Of a stretch of DNA of 64,000 bases, positions 1 through 12,372 are shown in pieces. The DNA lies in the NCBI GenBank assembly GCA_032871835.1, contig CM065296.1, positions 8,318,001-8,382,000 on the forward strand, written 5' to 3'. Within the stretch, counting starts at the first letter, position 1. Every line of letters begins with the position of its first letter. The translations under genes and the position numbers were made by a program. This DNA is from Dipteronia dyeriana. Lineage: Eukaryota > Streptophyta > Magnoliopsida > Sapindales > Sapindaceae. Below the pieces are notes generated by a model that saw only the letters and a list, made by a program, of their open reading frames with translations, searched no databases and was not told the origin of the DNA.

Positions 1-2842
1 AATTATTTTACCGTTGGTGAGAGAGGAATTTGAATTTAAAAGCTTTTTTATGACAAAAAATCTTACCAATTCAGCTAAGATATGTGATATATATCACATT
101 TAGATATGTGATATATAATAGTTATTAATCTCTTCTTTTTATTGATTCTTTTCTTTTAATTTTTTTTTTTTTAAAAAAATTAAGTAAAAAAGGAAAAATC
201 AGACATTCTGTTCACCGGTAAATACAAACACTACCTACCATCGTTCAATTTATCTTGGAATGTATCTTAGTGACAAATGATCGCTTTCTATTCGAATCAT
301 ATATTTTAAAAAAGAGTTAATGGTACAAATACCACATATAATATATGTGAATTCATATATTACTCCTTTATCCTTTTTTATATATTAAATCTCTTAAACT
401 CTCGTTTATCGGTAAACCCGACCATAGATACCTCTCAAACAAACGTTCATAGGATAATAAACCCAATTGTTTATTAATAAATAAGAATTCAGAGAGCTTA
501 ATACCTAAAAATAAGTTTATAGGACAACATACGAATTCACATACAGTCTAGGTGTATATGTGTCAATTACTCAATAAAATTTGCTAACATTACTTCACTT
601 GTTTTTTTTTTTAAGTATTAATTTAATAATAGTTGAGATAACTTATAGAACATATTTAAAAAGAAAACATGTGACAAATAGTTTATTGGATGTACTATTA
701 TATAATTCAAGGCATCTAACATCAGAAACTTTTATGAATTAATTATTTAAAAGAAAAATATATATATAATGATATTTTAATGAATAAAACTACAGATGAC
801 GTTGGATGTCTGTTTTTTCAAATGAAAATACACAAATAATTAACTAGGTCATGAGAGTCAATACTACACAATCAAAAAATATATTTTTATAAATAATTTA
901 TTCTTATTATATAAAATTGAACAATATAATAAGATTTAGCAATTTCTTTTATATCATTTGAGTTGATTTTTGAATTAATTTTTTATTTTGTTAACTTGTT
1001 ATCTTATTATGAGTGGGAACACAGAACAAGCATGGATTGATGGAGACCACACAGCTAAAACTAGAGGCTCTTATTGTAGTAACAAAAGTAAGAAATTCAA
1101 AGTGTGATTACACAAAGCTCAGCAAGCAGTCCACTTCACAAATCACCCGATTACACTCCAATCATGCGCAAAAAGCCACCAAACCCACCCAAGTTTTTGT
1201 CACCAAATCAACAAATCCACCATATATCAGTTCAGTCCATTGCCTCCTTCCTCAATATACTTTTTTCTTTATTTCTTTCTAAACAATAAATTATCCAATC
1301 TCTCCCAAACCAATCCACAAAATACCAAAGCATCAAAGGCAACCAACATCTACATTAGCTTCGCTTTATATGCCTAACCATGACGATCGCAATCACCTTT
1401 CCGCAATCAAATTCCATCAACTATATAATAAGTTTAAATGCAACCTCAAATTTGATGATAACTTTACAATCTATTTTTGTACAGCTAGGTGTTGACAGCA
1501 AAGGATCATATATAGCAAATCTAATAGGAAGAGGCATGATGAAAGCAATCAGTGAGCAAAATAGGACGGACAAATGAGAGACCCCACCAATAATATGGGG
1601 TCACATCTTTGAAGCAAGAAGAGATTGTTAAAAAAATCAGTTGGTGTTTCTCACACCCTTCAAATATTCTTATATGGTGGACCATACGTTGTTTCAAGAC
1701 TCTATTATTGGATCTAATTCCTCCCACTGGGCCTGATACTCACTCCATTGTTAAAGAACTGGTTTACTAGGAATATGCAAAGCATATGATTGAATATGAC
1801 TTCTTAACTACGTTGATGACTATAAGCATTAATGTCATATACTGGTCTGGAAAAGTGGAAACAATAAAAACTCAGATAAATATGAAAAGAGATGGCAGAT
1901 CTAAAGTGCGAACAGTGAAGGAGAACCTTATTATGTAGGAAACTAACGGCTGTAGGGTGGTCCTGAGGACAGGAAGAACAGTTATAAGAACCCATAGCAT
2001 ATGAGAAACTACGCATATTTCCTATTAATTAAACCAAGGGATTTACTATAATCGGCATAAAAAGTATATCGAATCAAATGAAACTGTAATAGCTACTCAG
2101 TTGCTACCTCAAAATGGAAGACAACAGGGCACCCTAACAAGCAAACAGTGATCATTGCAGAACTTTATCCTGGATTTATATCCTTAGTGGAAAATATATG
2201 AACAAAAATGCTGTAAATGTAAAGGGAAGAACAATAAATATAAGACCGGACAGCATAAAATGTAAAATGCTCATTTTCTGGCATACTTATCCAAGACATT
2301 TCTTAAAAACAACTCTTTTACTTAGTTTTACAAGTCAATTCTTGTTCTTCAGTTGTGTAAGTCAACAATTATAGCTAATGTACGGCGGCTAATTTACCTG
2401 CATACCGCATATTGTAGCACATTTTCAAGTAATTACTCATGGTATGTTGACCAAGAGCAATCAATCATGAATTCCAGATATTCGAGATTCCAGAGCCAGC
2501 TTCCTAAAGACTTTAGGAATAATTGAAGAAAGGAAACAGTGCATGTGATTGCTCCCTCACCAACTTCCACAACTCAGTGTTCAAATAAATCTCCATTCAG
2601 TAGCATCCAGATCATGTGCCCTTCCCTATCCCCACAAGGCCACGGCCTGGTTTGTACATGTTAATGCATTTGTATTTGACAATATGTCTTAAGCATCAAC
2701 TTCCCTCAGATTGCTGCTCAAACATTTGCTAGTAATTGCATAATCTTTCTGCATTGCCAACATGTCTAACTTACAAAGTAGAAATTCTCCACAATAGCTA
2801 TCCAAAAATTTCCCGAATCATTAGCAGCCGTGCGACTCAAGT
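1..2842. other. AT-rich intergenic region and 3' flank of the PPR gene
   Basis: I find no supported gene here. The longest open frames are under 110 codons, low-complexity, and match no family I know. From about 1000 the sequence is less AT-rich than the first kilobase, and the part nearest 2842 must contain the 3' UTR of the minus-strand PPR gene. No convincing tRNA, transposon ends or long repeats were seen. Confidence 0.5.
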
Positions 2843-4972
2843 TCATTTAAGGATTTCTTTTGAATATTCATACTTTGATGTCTCCTTGGATCTTTTATTG
2901 ATGTCCTCAATCAACCAGTTTGCACGTGAAACAGCATTCTCTAGTGAACTTCTATGCTTAACAAGTTCTCTTGGGTCATTACAAGTCTTCAGCATATCAG
3001 ACATGGCTTCAGCTCTCTGTATTATAGATTTTCTCCTTACAAGTGTAGCATCAACATCCTGACTGTATGTATTAGGCAGTTCAGTTGAATGAGGGACAGA
3101 AGACATCAAAGAACATAGTTTACGTGCCATGTCAGTCAGTCCTCGTTTCCTAAATTCATCATTCATTCTTTGGAAAGTAAGGTACTGAGGAACTATACCC
3201 CTTCGTATCATGTCTTCAAACTCTGTAAAAGCCTCTTCAAACTTGTACATCTTGCAAAGCAAATGAATCAGCATGGTGCTAGTAGCCAAGTCCATATCAA
3301 ATCCTCTAGCTCTCATTTCCTTGCTAACTTGAATTGCCAAGTCCAGTCTCTCCCCCTCACACAACATCTTCAGCAGAAGATGGTATGTGAGACGATCAGG
3401 GTTGTACCCAGATTCAATCATCTTGCTATAAAGGTTCATTGCTTCCTCGAATTTCCTAAATTTCGAAAAGTACCGAAAGAAATAATTATAGGTTGTAAAG
3501 GTTGGGAGAAAACCCCTGCTAATCATCATCTTAAGAATCTTACTAGCCCCTACAAGATCGCCTGCCTTGCAATAACCTTTCACTAAAGAATTGTAAGTAG
3601 ATATAGTAGGGCCAGGTTCACACACCAGAAACCTTTCCATCATCCTTGACACTTCCTTAAACTCTCCTGCTTCCGCTAATGCATCAATAATCGGATTATA
3701 TACTATTGCATTAGGTTCAATGCCTTCTCCTCTCATTTCTTTCACCAACTCAAACGCCCTCTTAACATTGCGCATCCGACAGTATCCTTCGACGAGCGTG
3801 CCATACGTCACAATGCTAGGTTTCACATTCTCCTTTCTCATTTTCATCCAGAGTCTCTCCGCGTTTTTCAGCTTTCTCGACCGAAACCATCCATTTAACA
3901 GTATATTATAAACTCGAATCGATGGAATCCAACTCGGGTCCAACTCACTTCTACTGTCAAAATACTTTGAAGCCACCCTAACATGACCTTCTTTACAAAG
4001 AGAATCCAATAAAATTTCAAACAAACTCGTCCCCGAATCAGATTTCTTAATTATGTCTAAATCGCAGGCAAATTCAAAAGTGCGAATAGCAGGTATAGGC
4101 ATACCTGAAAAAATGTGCCAGATCACTTAAGCGACAACTGAGAGAGAAACATACATGGAAATCAAACACTCTAACTTAATATACAGGCAAGTACATCTCC
4201 ATTTACAATACAAGCAAATTTCAAATGTGAAATTGCAAAGACAAAATTAACACCTAAAAATCGAATAGTGTAAATATGTGTATCACATCCAAAAGAAGTA
4301 AATATCAATAATAATATTTCAATAAATTTGGACCACATTATATTCATCGAAACCGATATTTACTTGCTTGATCATACCTGCTCGAGTGTAGCGTCTGATG
4401 AGAATAGCAATGGTGTCCTTGGAGACAAAAGCAGGCCCCTTGTCTCCTCCACCTATCTTATCGAGCACCAAACACCAGGCAGAGTCGAATTCTCTAGCTT
4501 TAGTGAGAGCATTTATCGCGAAGTTGAACAGCGTCGCAGAGGATTCGAACCCTGGCTTGCTTTCAGCCCAGAGAAACAGAGTGTGCAACAATTTGGGAGA
4601 AGAGTCGAAATGTTCGAACACGGCCTGTACCAGAACGGTGTCCGGTTCGATCCCGGTCCGGTCCAGAGCGGACTTGAGGACAGAACCGGAGGAGACGCTA
4701 GGGTTTCTGAGGAGATTGCAGATGGTGGAGAAGTCGGTTTGAGAGAAACCGTGGGCCGGGTTTGGGTTTGGGTTTGGGTCAGGTTGAGTGCAGGGAGGAA
4801 GTTGCAGTGATTGTGGTGGCGGTGGCGACGGTGGCGTCGGGGGTGGGGGCCACTTGATGAGAGTGTTTCCGGGAACAGAGAGCCATGATTGGTCGGAGAA
4901 ATGCCTCCGAAACGGTTCGTATTGAGAGAAGAGCTTGTGGCCGTGGCGGCGACAGTGAAAAAAAGCGCTCAT
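2843..4972 (-). CDS. SOAR1: P-class pentatricopeptide repeat protein, SOAR1/At5g11310-like, two exons
   Basis: RNA-binding PPR protein. Exon 1 is 4972-4378 and exon 2 is 4104-2843, giving 1857 nt and 618 aa. The donor CAG|GTATG and acceptor TTTTTTCAG|GTATG join in frame to read RRYTRAGMPIPAIRTFEF. The N-terminus is basic and then proline-rich, compatible with an organellar presequence. About ten 35-residue P-type repeats follow, for example units beginning VTYGTLVEGYCRMR and STYNSLVKGYCKAGD. The tail contains LPNTYSQDVDA and AEAMSDMLK, as I remember for Arabidopsis At5g11310 (SOAR1), and I see no E or DYW domain. SOAR1 is described as a negative regulator of abscisic acid signalling; that role is known for the family member and is not visible in the sequence. 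It is transcribed divergently from PNSB3. Confidence 0.88.
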
Positions 4973-5132
4973 TTCGTTTGTACGGAAATAAAATGTCGTT
5001 CATGGAAGGAAAATATGGAACTTTTACTTACAAGCTAGTAAATTACCATTTTACCCTATTGAAAAGATATAAAATGGAATTCTGTTTAATAAAATTTGAA
5101 AAAAAAATTAAAAATAAATAAATAAATAAAAA
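4973..5132. promoter_or_regulatory. Short shared (bidirectional) promoter between the PPR gene and PNSB3
   Basis: Only 160 bp separate the two start codons, which face away from each other. The interval must hold both 5' UTRs and core promoter elements. It is AT-rich, with AAGATATAAAATGG near 5065-5078 as a TATA-like string on the plus strand. No further motif is claimed. Confidence 0.45.
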
Positions 5133-6727
5133 ATGGCCTGCCTCAACTTCACTTCCATGTCATCAGTATCACCACATCCACCAGAATTCTCCTTCAGCAA
5201 CTACAAGTTGAGGTCTCGAAAGAGACTCAATGCGGTGTCGTTTGGTTCGTATTCTCCACAGGAATCTTCTTCGCCTGAAATCGAGCTCGAATTCATCGGA
5301 GTATGTACATAATTACACATTTATCGGTCGCTTTATTAGTCAAATTATTGGATTTTTTGAGTTGTAAAAATGTTGAATGTTGACTATTGTGTGTACTTTG
5401 CATCGATTGGCAGCCGAAAGCGGGAAGCGACGGTTCGTATCCGGTGGAGAAGGCGAAAGCGATTAGTGGAGAGAAGCTACTGAGGAGCATCATGTCGGAT
5501 AACAAGATCGAGCTCTACGCCGCCTATGTAAGTTTCGACGCTTTCATGGATACAAAACGTCGCCGTTTTCTTTTTGATTACATACGGTGTCGTTTTTCGT
5601 TGATCTAGGGTAAGGTGATGAACTGTGGAGGTGGTGGAAGCTGTGGAACTTGCATTGTTGAGGTATTCATATCATTATAATTTTTTTATGAAAATCGAAG
5701 ATTAGTCTTATGTTATCTAATTATATGATATGATTTGTGTTTTAATTTGTTCATGTTTGGCAGATTATTGATGGAAAAGATCTTTTGAATGAAAGAACAG
5801 ATACAGAACTCAAGAATCTGAAAAAGGCAAGCTGTTTTTCTTCGTATAAGAAGCTGTTGCATGACCTTGTAATGTTGATATTCACTAGTTGTCCTGAAAA
5901 TTTTAAGAGGCGTTACATTTTTAACATTAGTTAATAAAATCTAAAGAATCTGTGAAGAGATATGGAGTTTGATGAAACTAATGTGATTGATGTGTGGTGA
6001 AGTGTTATGTGTGTGTGTGTGTGTATGTGTATGTCATTGATTGTCGTCTAAATGGAATTTCTTGATGTGAAGCTTATTTATGGAAATCAGCTGCTGTTTT
6101 ATAATTGTGGTTCTAATTGACAGAATCCTGAAACTTGGAGGCTTGCGTGTCAAACTATCGTGGGAAATAAAGAAAATTCTGGCAAGGTATGGTGTAAAAA
6201 GTTTATATTTTTCTTGAGCCATATAGAGTTCCAAGTCTGGTTCCTCCCTAAAAAATAAAAACTGACAAAAAGAGATGCAATTCAAAAGTTCTTATCGTGC
6301 TCACGGATTGGTTACTTTTGTGAATGAGAGAGTGCAGAGTTCTAATCCATTTTTTCTTAACAGAGGAATGGCTTGGTTTTGATATTAACTAGTAGTTTCT
6401 ATGTTTTCAATTTCATTCATGTAAATTTATAAACTATGTTGTTTTCTTTTAAATGATTGTCATCTATTATCATATATGTTTTGTGACACTAGAGGACTAC
6501 CTACTTTCAAAATGCTAAGAACTGAAAAACGTTGATATGGATATATGCCGAGTTCTCATATGGTCAAATGAAGAATTATAAATGTCAAGTGTTCCCAAAG
6601 AATTTTTGTTAAAATTGTTATCGTACAATTTCTCTGCCATTCTGTGATAAATAGAACGAATGGTTCTCACTCTTTTTATTGTTGAATTAAGGTTGTGGTT
6701 CAGAGGTTACCCCAGTGGAAGAAATGA
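5133..6727 (+). CDS. PNSB3: Photosynthetic NDH subunit of subcomplex B 3 (PNSB3/NDF4), [2Fe-2S] ferredoxin-like, six exons
   Basis: Nucleus-encoded chloroplast protein of the NDH complex, which drives cyclic electron flow around photosystem I. Exons are 5133-5300, 5414-5527, 5609-5662, 5764-5826, 6124-6186 and 6692-6727, all in phase 0, giving 165 aa. The ferredoxin core reads ELYAAYGKVMNCGGGG, then SCGTCIVE, and later WRLACQT. Cluster-ligand cysteines fall at about residues 100, 106, 109 and 142. The end, VVVQRLPQWKK, matches what I remember of Arabidopsis NDF4. The N-terminal ~50 residues are Ser-rich, like a transit peptide. The ATG is fixed by in-frame stops just upstream. Intron 4 (5827-6123) starts with GC in the context AAG|GCAAGC; the others are GT-AG. 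No tool-based alignment was possible. Confidence 0.88.
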
Positions 6728-7179
6728 TAAAGAGCCAGGCAGCAGACAACCTTGAAGTGCTACTCACATCGAGCAATATTGGCAACCAATTACAAATTTG
6801 TAAGCAATATGCATGTATATTCTGTGTAATTATTCATTGTTTACTGCTAACTTCTGAGCGGTACTTGTACTGCTAACTGCTAACTTCTGAGTTTCTGAGC
6901 TTTTATCTGATAAGTAGATGTGTGGATTGGCTCTTCTGCTGAAAATCACTTATATTTGATTGAGATTTTTGCTGTTTTTGGCATCTCATTGCATCTAGTT
7001 GCTCCAGTCCATTAAATCCTATCCTATTGTTTATATAGATCAGTTTTAAATCGAGTTTAACCCATTAAATCTTAATAATCTTTCTAGTCTTTGTAGCTGT
7101 TGAAGAAAACACTGAAACACAAACCAAACATGTTGATTAAAAACGTCGATCCATCATGTTGTGTTGTGTGTAATCACGC
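6728..7179. other. 3' flank of PNSB3
   Basis: No gene is seen. The stretch presumably contains the PNSB3 3' UTR and ends at the target duplication of the 7180-7563 hAT element. A short repeat of the string ACTGCTAACT(G/T)CT occurs near 6845-6890. Confidence 0.4.
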
Positions 7180-7563
7180 CAGGGGCGACACCCGCCTCGA
7201 GCCCCTCATATATAGGGGCCTCAAGTATAGGATGTGAGTTTTTATTATGGGTTAAATTGTAAAAAAAAATCTAAAAAATGCTCATACAATACAAAAAAAA
7301 AAAAATTAGAACATGGTCCAATTCGTTTTATTCTAGTACAAAACCCAATTTTTTAAAGTTTCCTATTTTCCTATCATATATTACCTATATATTTTTTATT
7401 TCTTCTTCACCCACCAAAGAAAAAAAAGGTAACCGGATATATAAAAGTCATGAGGTTTTTAATTTTATTTTAGGATGAAGTAGGGATGATTATGTTAGTA
7501 TGAGACCTATTTTTAAGATTTTGTCCACGGGTCTCAGAATAGTCGGGACCGGCACTGGCACTG
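7180..7563. mobile_element. Small non-autonomous hAT-type element with 8-bp TSD
   Basis: The 384-bp insertion starts CAGGGGCGACAC and ends GGCACTGGCACTG, so the termini read CAGGG and CAGTG inward. It is flanked by a perfect 8-bp direct repeat AATCACGC (7172-7179 and 7564-7571). An 8-bp duplication with CAG(G/T)G ends is typical of hAT transposons. There is no transposase; the interior is AT-rich with a poly-A stretch. Confidence 0.75.
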
Positions 7564-7573
7564 AATCACGCAT

Positions 7574-7865
7574 TCAATCTTCCCTGATAACACGATCAAA
7601 ACTTTAGGGGCAGAAAGAAAGGCAAAACAAACCTTTTCCAATCGGGCATGAGATCTTTGACATCCTTGCTCAGCTCTAGTATCTGCAAACAACATAATTG
7701 TACAAACATATAAACCATGAATTTAAAACAACCTTGATGCATAAAACATCAAACATCAGGCTAATTATCTTACGATGACTTTAAAACTTTTAAATACATA
7801 ACCTTAACCACGTCCGGAACATCTGTGCTGAGAGTTTGCGCCGCAAGCTTTCTGTTTGATTCCAT
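7574..7865 (-). CDS. Possible 40-codon spliced micro-gene (hypothetical)
   Basis: On the minus strand, ATG at 7865 opens MESNRKLAAQTLSTDVPDVV, then K at 7803 followed by AAG|GTTATG. A second exon (7682-7633, acceptor TTTGCAG) adds ILELSKDVKDLMPDWK, and a third (7583-7574, acceptor TTATCAG) completes R-E-D-stop. Phases agree at both junctions, and an in-frame stop lies just upstream of the ATG. The product would be short, charged and without a signal peptide. I do not recognise it. It could instead be exons of a longer or decayed gene, or chance. The hAT element ends 10 bp beyond the stop. Confidence 0.3.
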
Positions 7866-10660
7866 TTGTGATGATTTCTATTTTCTGCTTCTTGCTTTAT
7901 CTTGATATTCACTGCTTCAAAATGAGGAAGATTAGATAAAAACTGACTGCATTTTACGTGCACAGGTGTGCAGTTGCTAACTTTTTTTTTCACATGTGAG
8001 TCCGTTGAAGTAGCTGTCAGTTGTCACAGTCCATAAGAGGTGTAGAGCTGACAGTTGCTAACATTTTTGAAAGAAAAAAAAAAAGTGGTTGGTCGGTCTG
8101 TCTGTCTATAATTCTATTATGTCAGACCACTAATGGGTTGACTTGGAATATTAATGTGGTCTAATTGTATTGGATCAGACCATTAAATGGGTTGGTTTGG
8201 GTTATTAAAAGTTAAAACTATGAAATAATGGTCCAGTTTTGGATTTATCTCTTAAAACCAATTAACACTTCCATGGGTCATGACCCGTCGAGATTGAAAA
8301 TTCTTTTAATTTTTTTTTTTTATCCAAATTGCATAAACTCACTTTATACTTTATATTTAAAATCAAAAGTAAAAAACAAGCCACATAGGGTTATCATAAA
8401 TGACGCTTACATAAAATAAAGACAACTAGATCCATAGAAAACATATAATTAAGAATCTCAAATAGTTAATATAATACATAGAAAACATATATTTAACACT
8501 AATAAGATACTAAAGAGTATAAATTAAGACAACTAGATCCATATCCAACCTCAAATTTAACGAGATTTAAAATTCTTAGAAATGTGAATAGTTTTATATA
8601 TAAAAACTGGAATCTGAGAATAAATGAGGAGAAGAAGAAGAAGGCTCGTGGAGTGGAGAGCCGACAATGGAAAAAACACGCTGCTTCTACTGACAGTCAA
8701 AAAGGAACTATAAATTTTAAATTAATTTAACCTATCTGCCACACTGCAAGAGAGACAAAAAAAAAAAAAAAAAGTCTGTCCAAATTTAAAAATGACCAGA
8801 AAGACCTATTATCTTAGGTTCTGGCGTTCTACTTCTGCTAACTCAGTCAACTTTATTTTTAAATTTCAAATCACAATGGATCTGATTCTAAATTTGAAAC
8901 GATTCATGCTTTTTACGAGATAAGTAGATGAGGCTATTGAGTACGTGGTGGAACTTACATGAGTTACACGTACCACTTGAGATTTTGGTTGTGCCATTTT
9001 CCTCCAAATTTTGAGTTCACTGTTTATAAACAATGAATTACTGATGTGTGCTTTTGGGATGCAATTGAGTTACTAAAATATATATATTTTAAAAAACTAA
9101 TACAATTAATTCAGTGTTTGGATAAGCGGAAAATGATTTGAACCACAACATTTATGGTGTGAGAACGAGCAAGAGATGTATCATTGGGCCAAAGTGAAAA
9201 AATTAGTGGTAAATTTATAATTTTTAAAGAAAATTTATAACCTTCTCCTCATTTTCTATTGCTTGAAATTGTGACAATTTTTGGTATATACCCTTTTATA
9301 GCAAAGAGCTAAGCTTGGAAAATTGGCTCTCCCACAGACTTTTTATCTCAATGATTATCACACACTCACACACTTTGTTGAGGGAAATTAAAGGATGTAA
9401 TTAAAAGTCTGCCTCACTAGATCAAAGTATTAAATTTAATTGTAATTGGGCTCTGATACCAATCCTAAGAGAGAGGGGGCTGATTGCATGGGTCTTTTAT
9501 GTTCCTACGGTTTCTATAGATTCAAAACGAGTTTTCAAATCTCTCAAAACCTTCGGTTGCCTTTCATCAACAGGACTTGCACAAGACTACGATAACCAAG
9601 CGACAATGATACGTTTCTTATGAATAACAGTTTGAAAGTTAAACTGAAAATTGATGAGCATGTTCTAGGTAAAATTTTCCACGTAGCATTGCTTATTGCA
9701 ATTAATTAGCAGTCTAGCCTCCTTTTTTTAAAGGAGACTTTGCAATATTTGTGGTGATCTAGAAGGCTTAAATGGGATATAAATATGGTTGGTGGTGCCT
9801 TCTAAATAGTAGAATTTTTGAAATGGAGATGGATGGGGACCATGGGACACAACTTTTCTTGTTGTTTACACTTTACACATCTATGTAAATGAAAACGTAA
9901 CTCTCTCTTTTAATAATATTCAGGATTCTTAAAGAACACTTAAAAGCTGAATCTAATAGGGTTTACTATAAACACAATTGATTGAGTGGTGTTGTACGTC
10001 TTATTAATATATGTATCACCGGATTGATCGGCCTTATAAAGAAAATGAATTTTCTGTTTCATATCTGGACATCAGGACATGAAACGTTGAAAAAAAAGGA
10101 AACTTTTGCGTGCTCATGTCATGATAAGACTCTTTGGTTACCTTTTTAGTTTGAAAATGATTCGAAACCTGAAATGTATGCAGAGAGGGAGGATTGCGTG
10201 TAGGGGAGGTGGTGACTGGTGACTGGTGACTGGTGAGAGGAGCGGAGGGAGAGAGCGGCCAAGCGGGGACCATCCACCACATGCGCTTGGCTCCTCCAGG
10301 CTCCAGCAGTCCAGCTCCACGTACCAATTCTAAAATAGTTGTTAAAGTTGGTATAAAACTATAAATATCTGCACCAATTAACGTCATCTATTCTATACTA
10401 TACATATTTAACTATTCACTCTTCACTGTGTGGCTATCCAAATCATTCTTATAATCTTTACAGTTCCGGGTCCCTTGTGGACGACCACTATGTTAAATGA
10501 TCGCTAGATCTGGCCAGAACAGAAAACTTTTATATTCCTCAAAGTAGTCAAGTAGAGAGATTCAAGTAATGATATAATGTTCCAACGCTCTACGTACAAG
10601 ATGAACTCATGTGGAAACTAAAGGGGCCGTGGATCTAAGGTCCACAAAATGATTTTTTAA
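7866..10660. other. AT-rich intergenic region with a possible retroelement scrap
   Basis: No intact gene. Around 9524-9630 one frame reads KRVFKSLKTFGCLSST and continues to a stop. This vaguely resembles the post-integrase part of copia polyproteins, but it is too short to call. A GC-richer patch with short tandem repeats sits at 10190-10320. The rest is AT-rich with no clear structure. Confidence 0.4.
10211..10236. repeat. Tandem (GGTGACT)n minisatellite
   Basis: GGTGACT is repeated three times in a row and followed by a partial fourth unit (GGTGA). It lies in a local GC-rich patch in otherwise AT-rich intergenic DNA. Confidence 0.8.
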
Positions 10661-11528
10661 TGGATATAATCATTTTTTTCCCACGTAGTTTGTTATATAA
10701 TCGTATTAGACACTTTATCTCATATAATTTCAGTAATCACTATTCTCCCTTCTAAAAAGTAAAATATTAAACTAATTTCAACAAGGGTCATTCTCCCTCC
10801 TGAAAACCAAAATATTAGACATTTTTCCCCTTGACCGTTAGGAATTCTGTTAGTCAAGTATTTTGACCGTCAAAAAATCAATTAAATGACCTTATTACCA
10901 TTGAACACATAAGTTATGCTCCATAATAAATTTATATTAACCGAAAATTCAATTTATTTAAACAATAATTAATATAAAGAATTAAATATAAGAATAAAAA
11001 AAAATATTTAAAAAATATTAATATAAAGAATGAAAAAAAAATCATTTAAAAAACATTAACATAAAGAATAATAAAATAATATAGTTGTAAGAAACTAAAA
11101 CAATATTAAAAATTATTTTGAAATATTGATTTTTTTGAAATACTGAAATTTTTAGTTGCTAATTTTTAAATTTTTTATTTTCAATTCTATTTTTAAAATA
11201 CTTTTATTAGTTTTTATTTTTTTATTTCTAATTTTTTCCTTTAAATTAGTGGTACCATTAGAGGGTATAACTTATGTGTTCAAGGGTAATAAAGTCATTT
11301 AATTGAATTTTTTACGGTCAAAGTACTTGACTAATGGAATTTCAAACGGTCAATGGACAAAATGTCTAATATTTTGGTTTTCAATGAGTGAAGTGGCCAT
11401 TATTGAAACTATAAGGGATAAAGTGTCTAGTATTTTACTTTTCAGGGGGGAGAATGACCATTACAGAAACTAGAGGGACCAAACTGTCTAATATGATAAA
11501 CTAAAGAGGGAAAAATGATTATATCCCA
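10661..11528. mobile_element. Long-terminal-inverted-repeat MITE (Mutator-like/foldback), 868 bp
   Basis: The left end TGGATATAATCATTTTT and the right end AAAATGATTATATCCCA are inverted copies, and the similarity extends about 250 bp inward on both sides. Examples are GTTAGTCAAGTATTTTGACC against its counterpart near 11310, and CATAAGTTAT against ATAACTTATG. The centre is very AT-rich and non-coding. Flanks GATTTTTTAA and TTTTTTTTAA are a probable 8-10 bp target duplication, though the poly-T makes this ambiguous. Long TIRs with a 9-10 bp duplication suggest a Mutator-like non-autonomous element. Confidence 0.75.
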
Positions 11529-11545
11529 TTTTTTTTAATATGATA

Positions 11546-12372
11546 GGGCAATTACCAAGTAGGTTATGGACTTTTAATAAAATTTCAAGCTATTTGCGAC
11601 TTTTACAAAAGTGATTAAATTGGTCCTTACATTTTTTTCAAGTGCCAAATTAGTCACTCTAACTAAGTTCGTCAGTGAACTTTAACTGTATAGGGGTAAA
11701 TGTGTACTTTACTTCTAAACAATATAATAATGACATGCACTTTTTTATATATAAAACATGTATATTTTTGTTTATTTTATTTGTGGATTTTTATTTTTAA
11801 ATAATTTTAACAACGATGCTCATATAATATTAACAAACAAAATAATTATATAAAAACGGTAAAAGATTAAACTGAGAATGAATAATAACTAAGGGTATAA
11901 TTGACATTGTCTTATTAAAATATTTTAAAAAATTAGAAAATTTTAATTAAAAAGGTATAAATAATGTTTCATTAATAATATTTTTGAATACTTTTTTATA
12001 ATTATAATGGTAAATTTAATATATAAAAGACAACAATTTTGCTCTGATATAATAAATATAGGGTACTTATATTCTTTAACTAAAATTATTAAAGTCAACT
12101 GTTATATTTAACATCGTTAAATTGTTAGAGGGATCAATATGGTCACTTTTTAAAAGAGAAGAACTAATTTGGTATCTTTAACTAAAATTGTTAAAGTCAA
12201 CTGTTATATTTAACATCGTTAAATTGTTAAAGGGATCAATATGGTCACTTTTTAAAAGAGAGGAACTAATTTGGTATATGGAAAAAATGTGAGGACCAAT
12301 TTGATCAATTTTATAAAAGTTGTAAACAACTTTTTTAAAAAAAAAAAATCCAGGACCTGATTAGTATTTACC
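11546..12372. mobile_element. Second long-TIR MITE, family GGGCAATTACC, with perfect 10-bp TSD
   Basis: The 827-bp element is flanked by a perfect 10-bp repeat TAATATGATA (11536-11545 and 12373-12382). The left arm contains AAATTGGTCCTTACATTTTT and the right arm the inverted AAAAAATGTGAGGACCAATT. The arms match imperfectly for over 100 bp. There is no coding capacity. It lies 17 bp from the previous MITE, and a related element is at 51261-51904. The TSD length fits Mutator-like transposition. Confidence 0.82.
12073..12276. repeat. 102-bp tandem duplication inside the 11546-12372 MITE
   Basis: Two adjacent, nearly identical units start TCTTTAACTAAAATT and end AACTAATTTGGTA (12073-12174 and 12175-12276). 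They differ at only a few bases. Confidence 0.9.

Noticed and set aside
1013..1289. Two overlapping small open frames
   Set aside because: Low-complexity, no known motif, and no splice or promoter support.
4535..4560. tRNA-like TψC string (GATTCGAACCC)
   Set aside because: It lies inside PPR exon 1 coding sequence and there is no surrounding acceptor, D or anticodon arm.
4328..4810. 160-codon plus-strand frame
   Set aside because: It is the reverse of PPR exon 1; the conserved repeats are on the minus strand.
9480..9720. Copia-like fragment (KSLKTFGCL)
   Set aside because: It is too short, and no adjoining retroelement domain was found; kept only as a remark.
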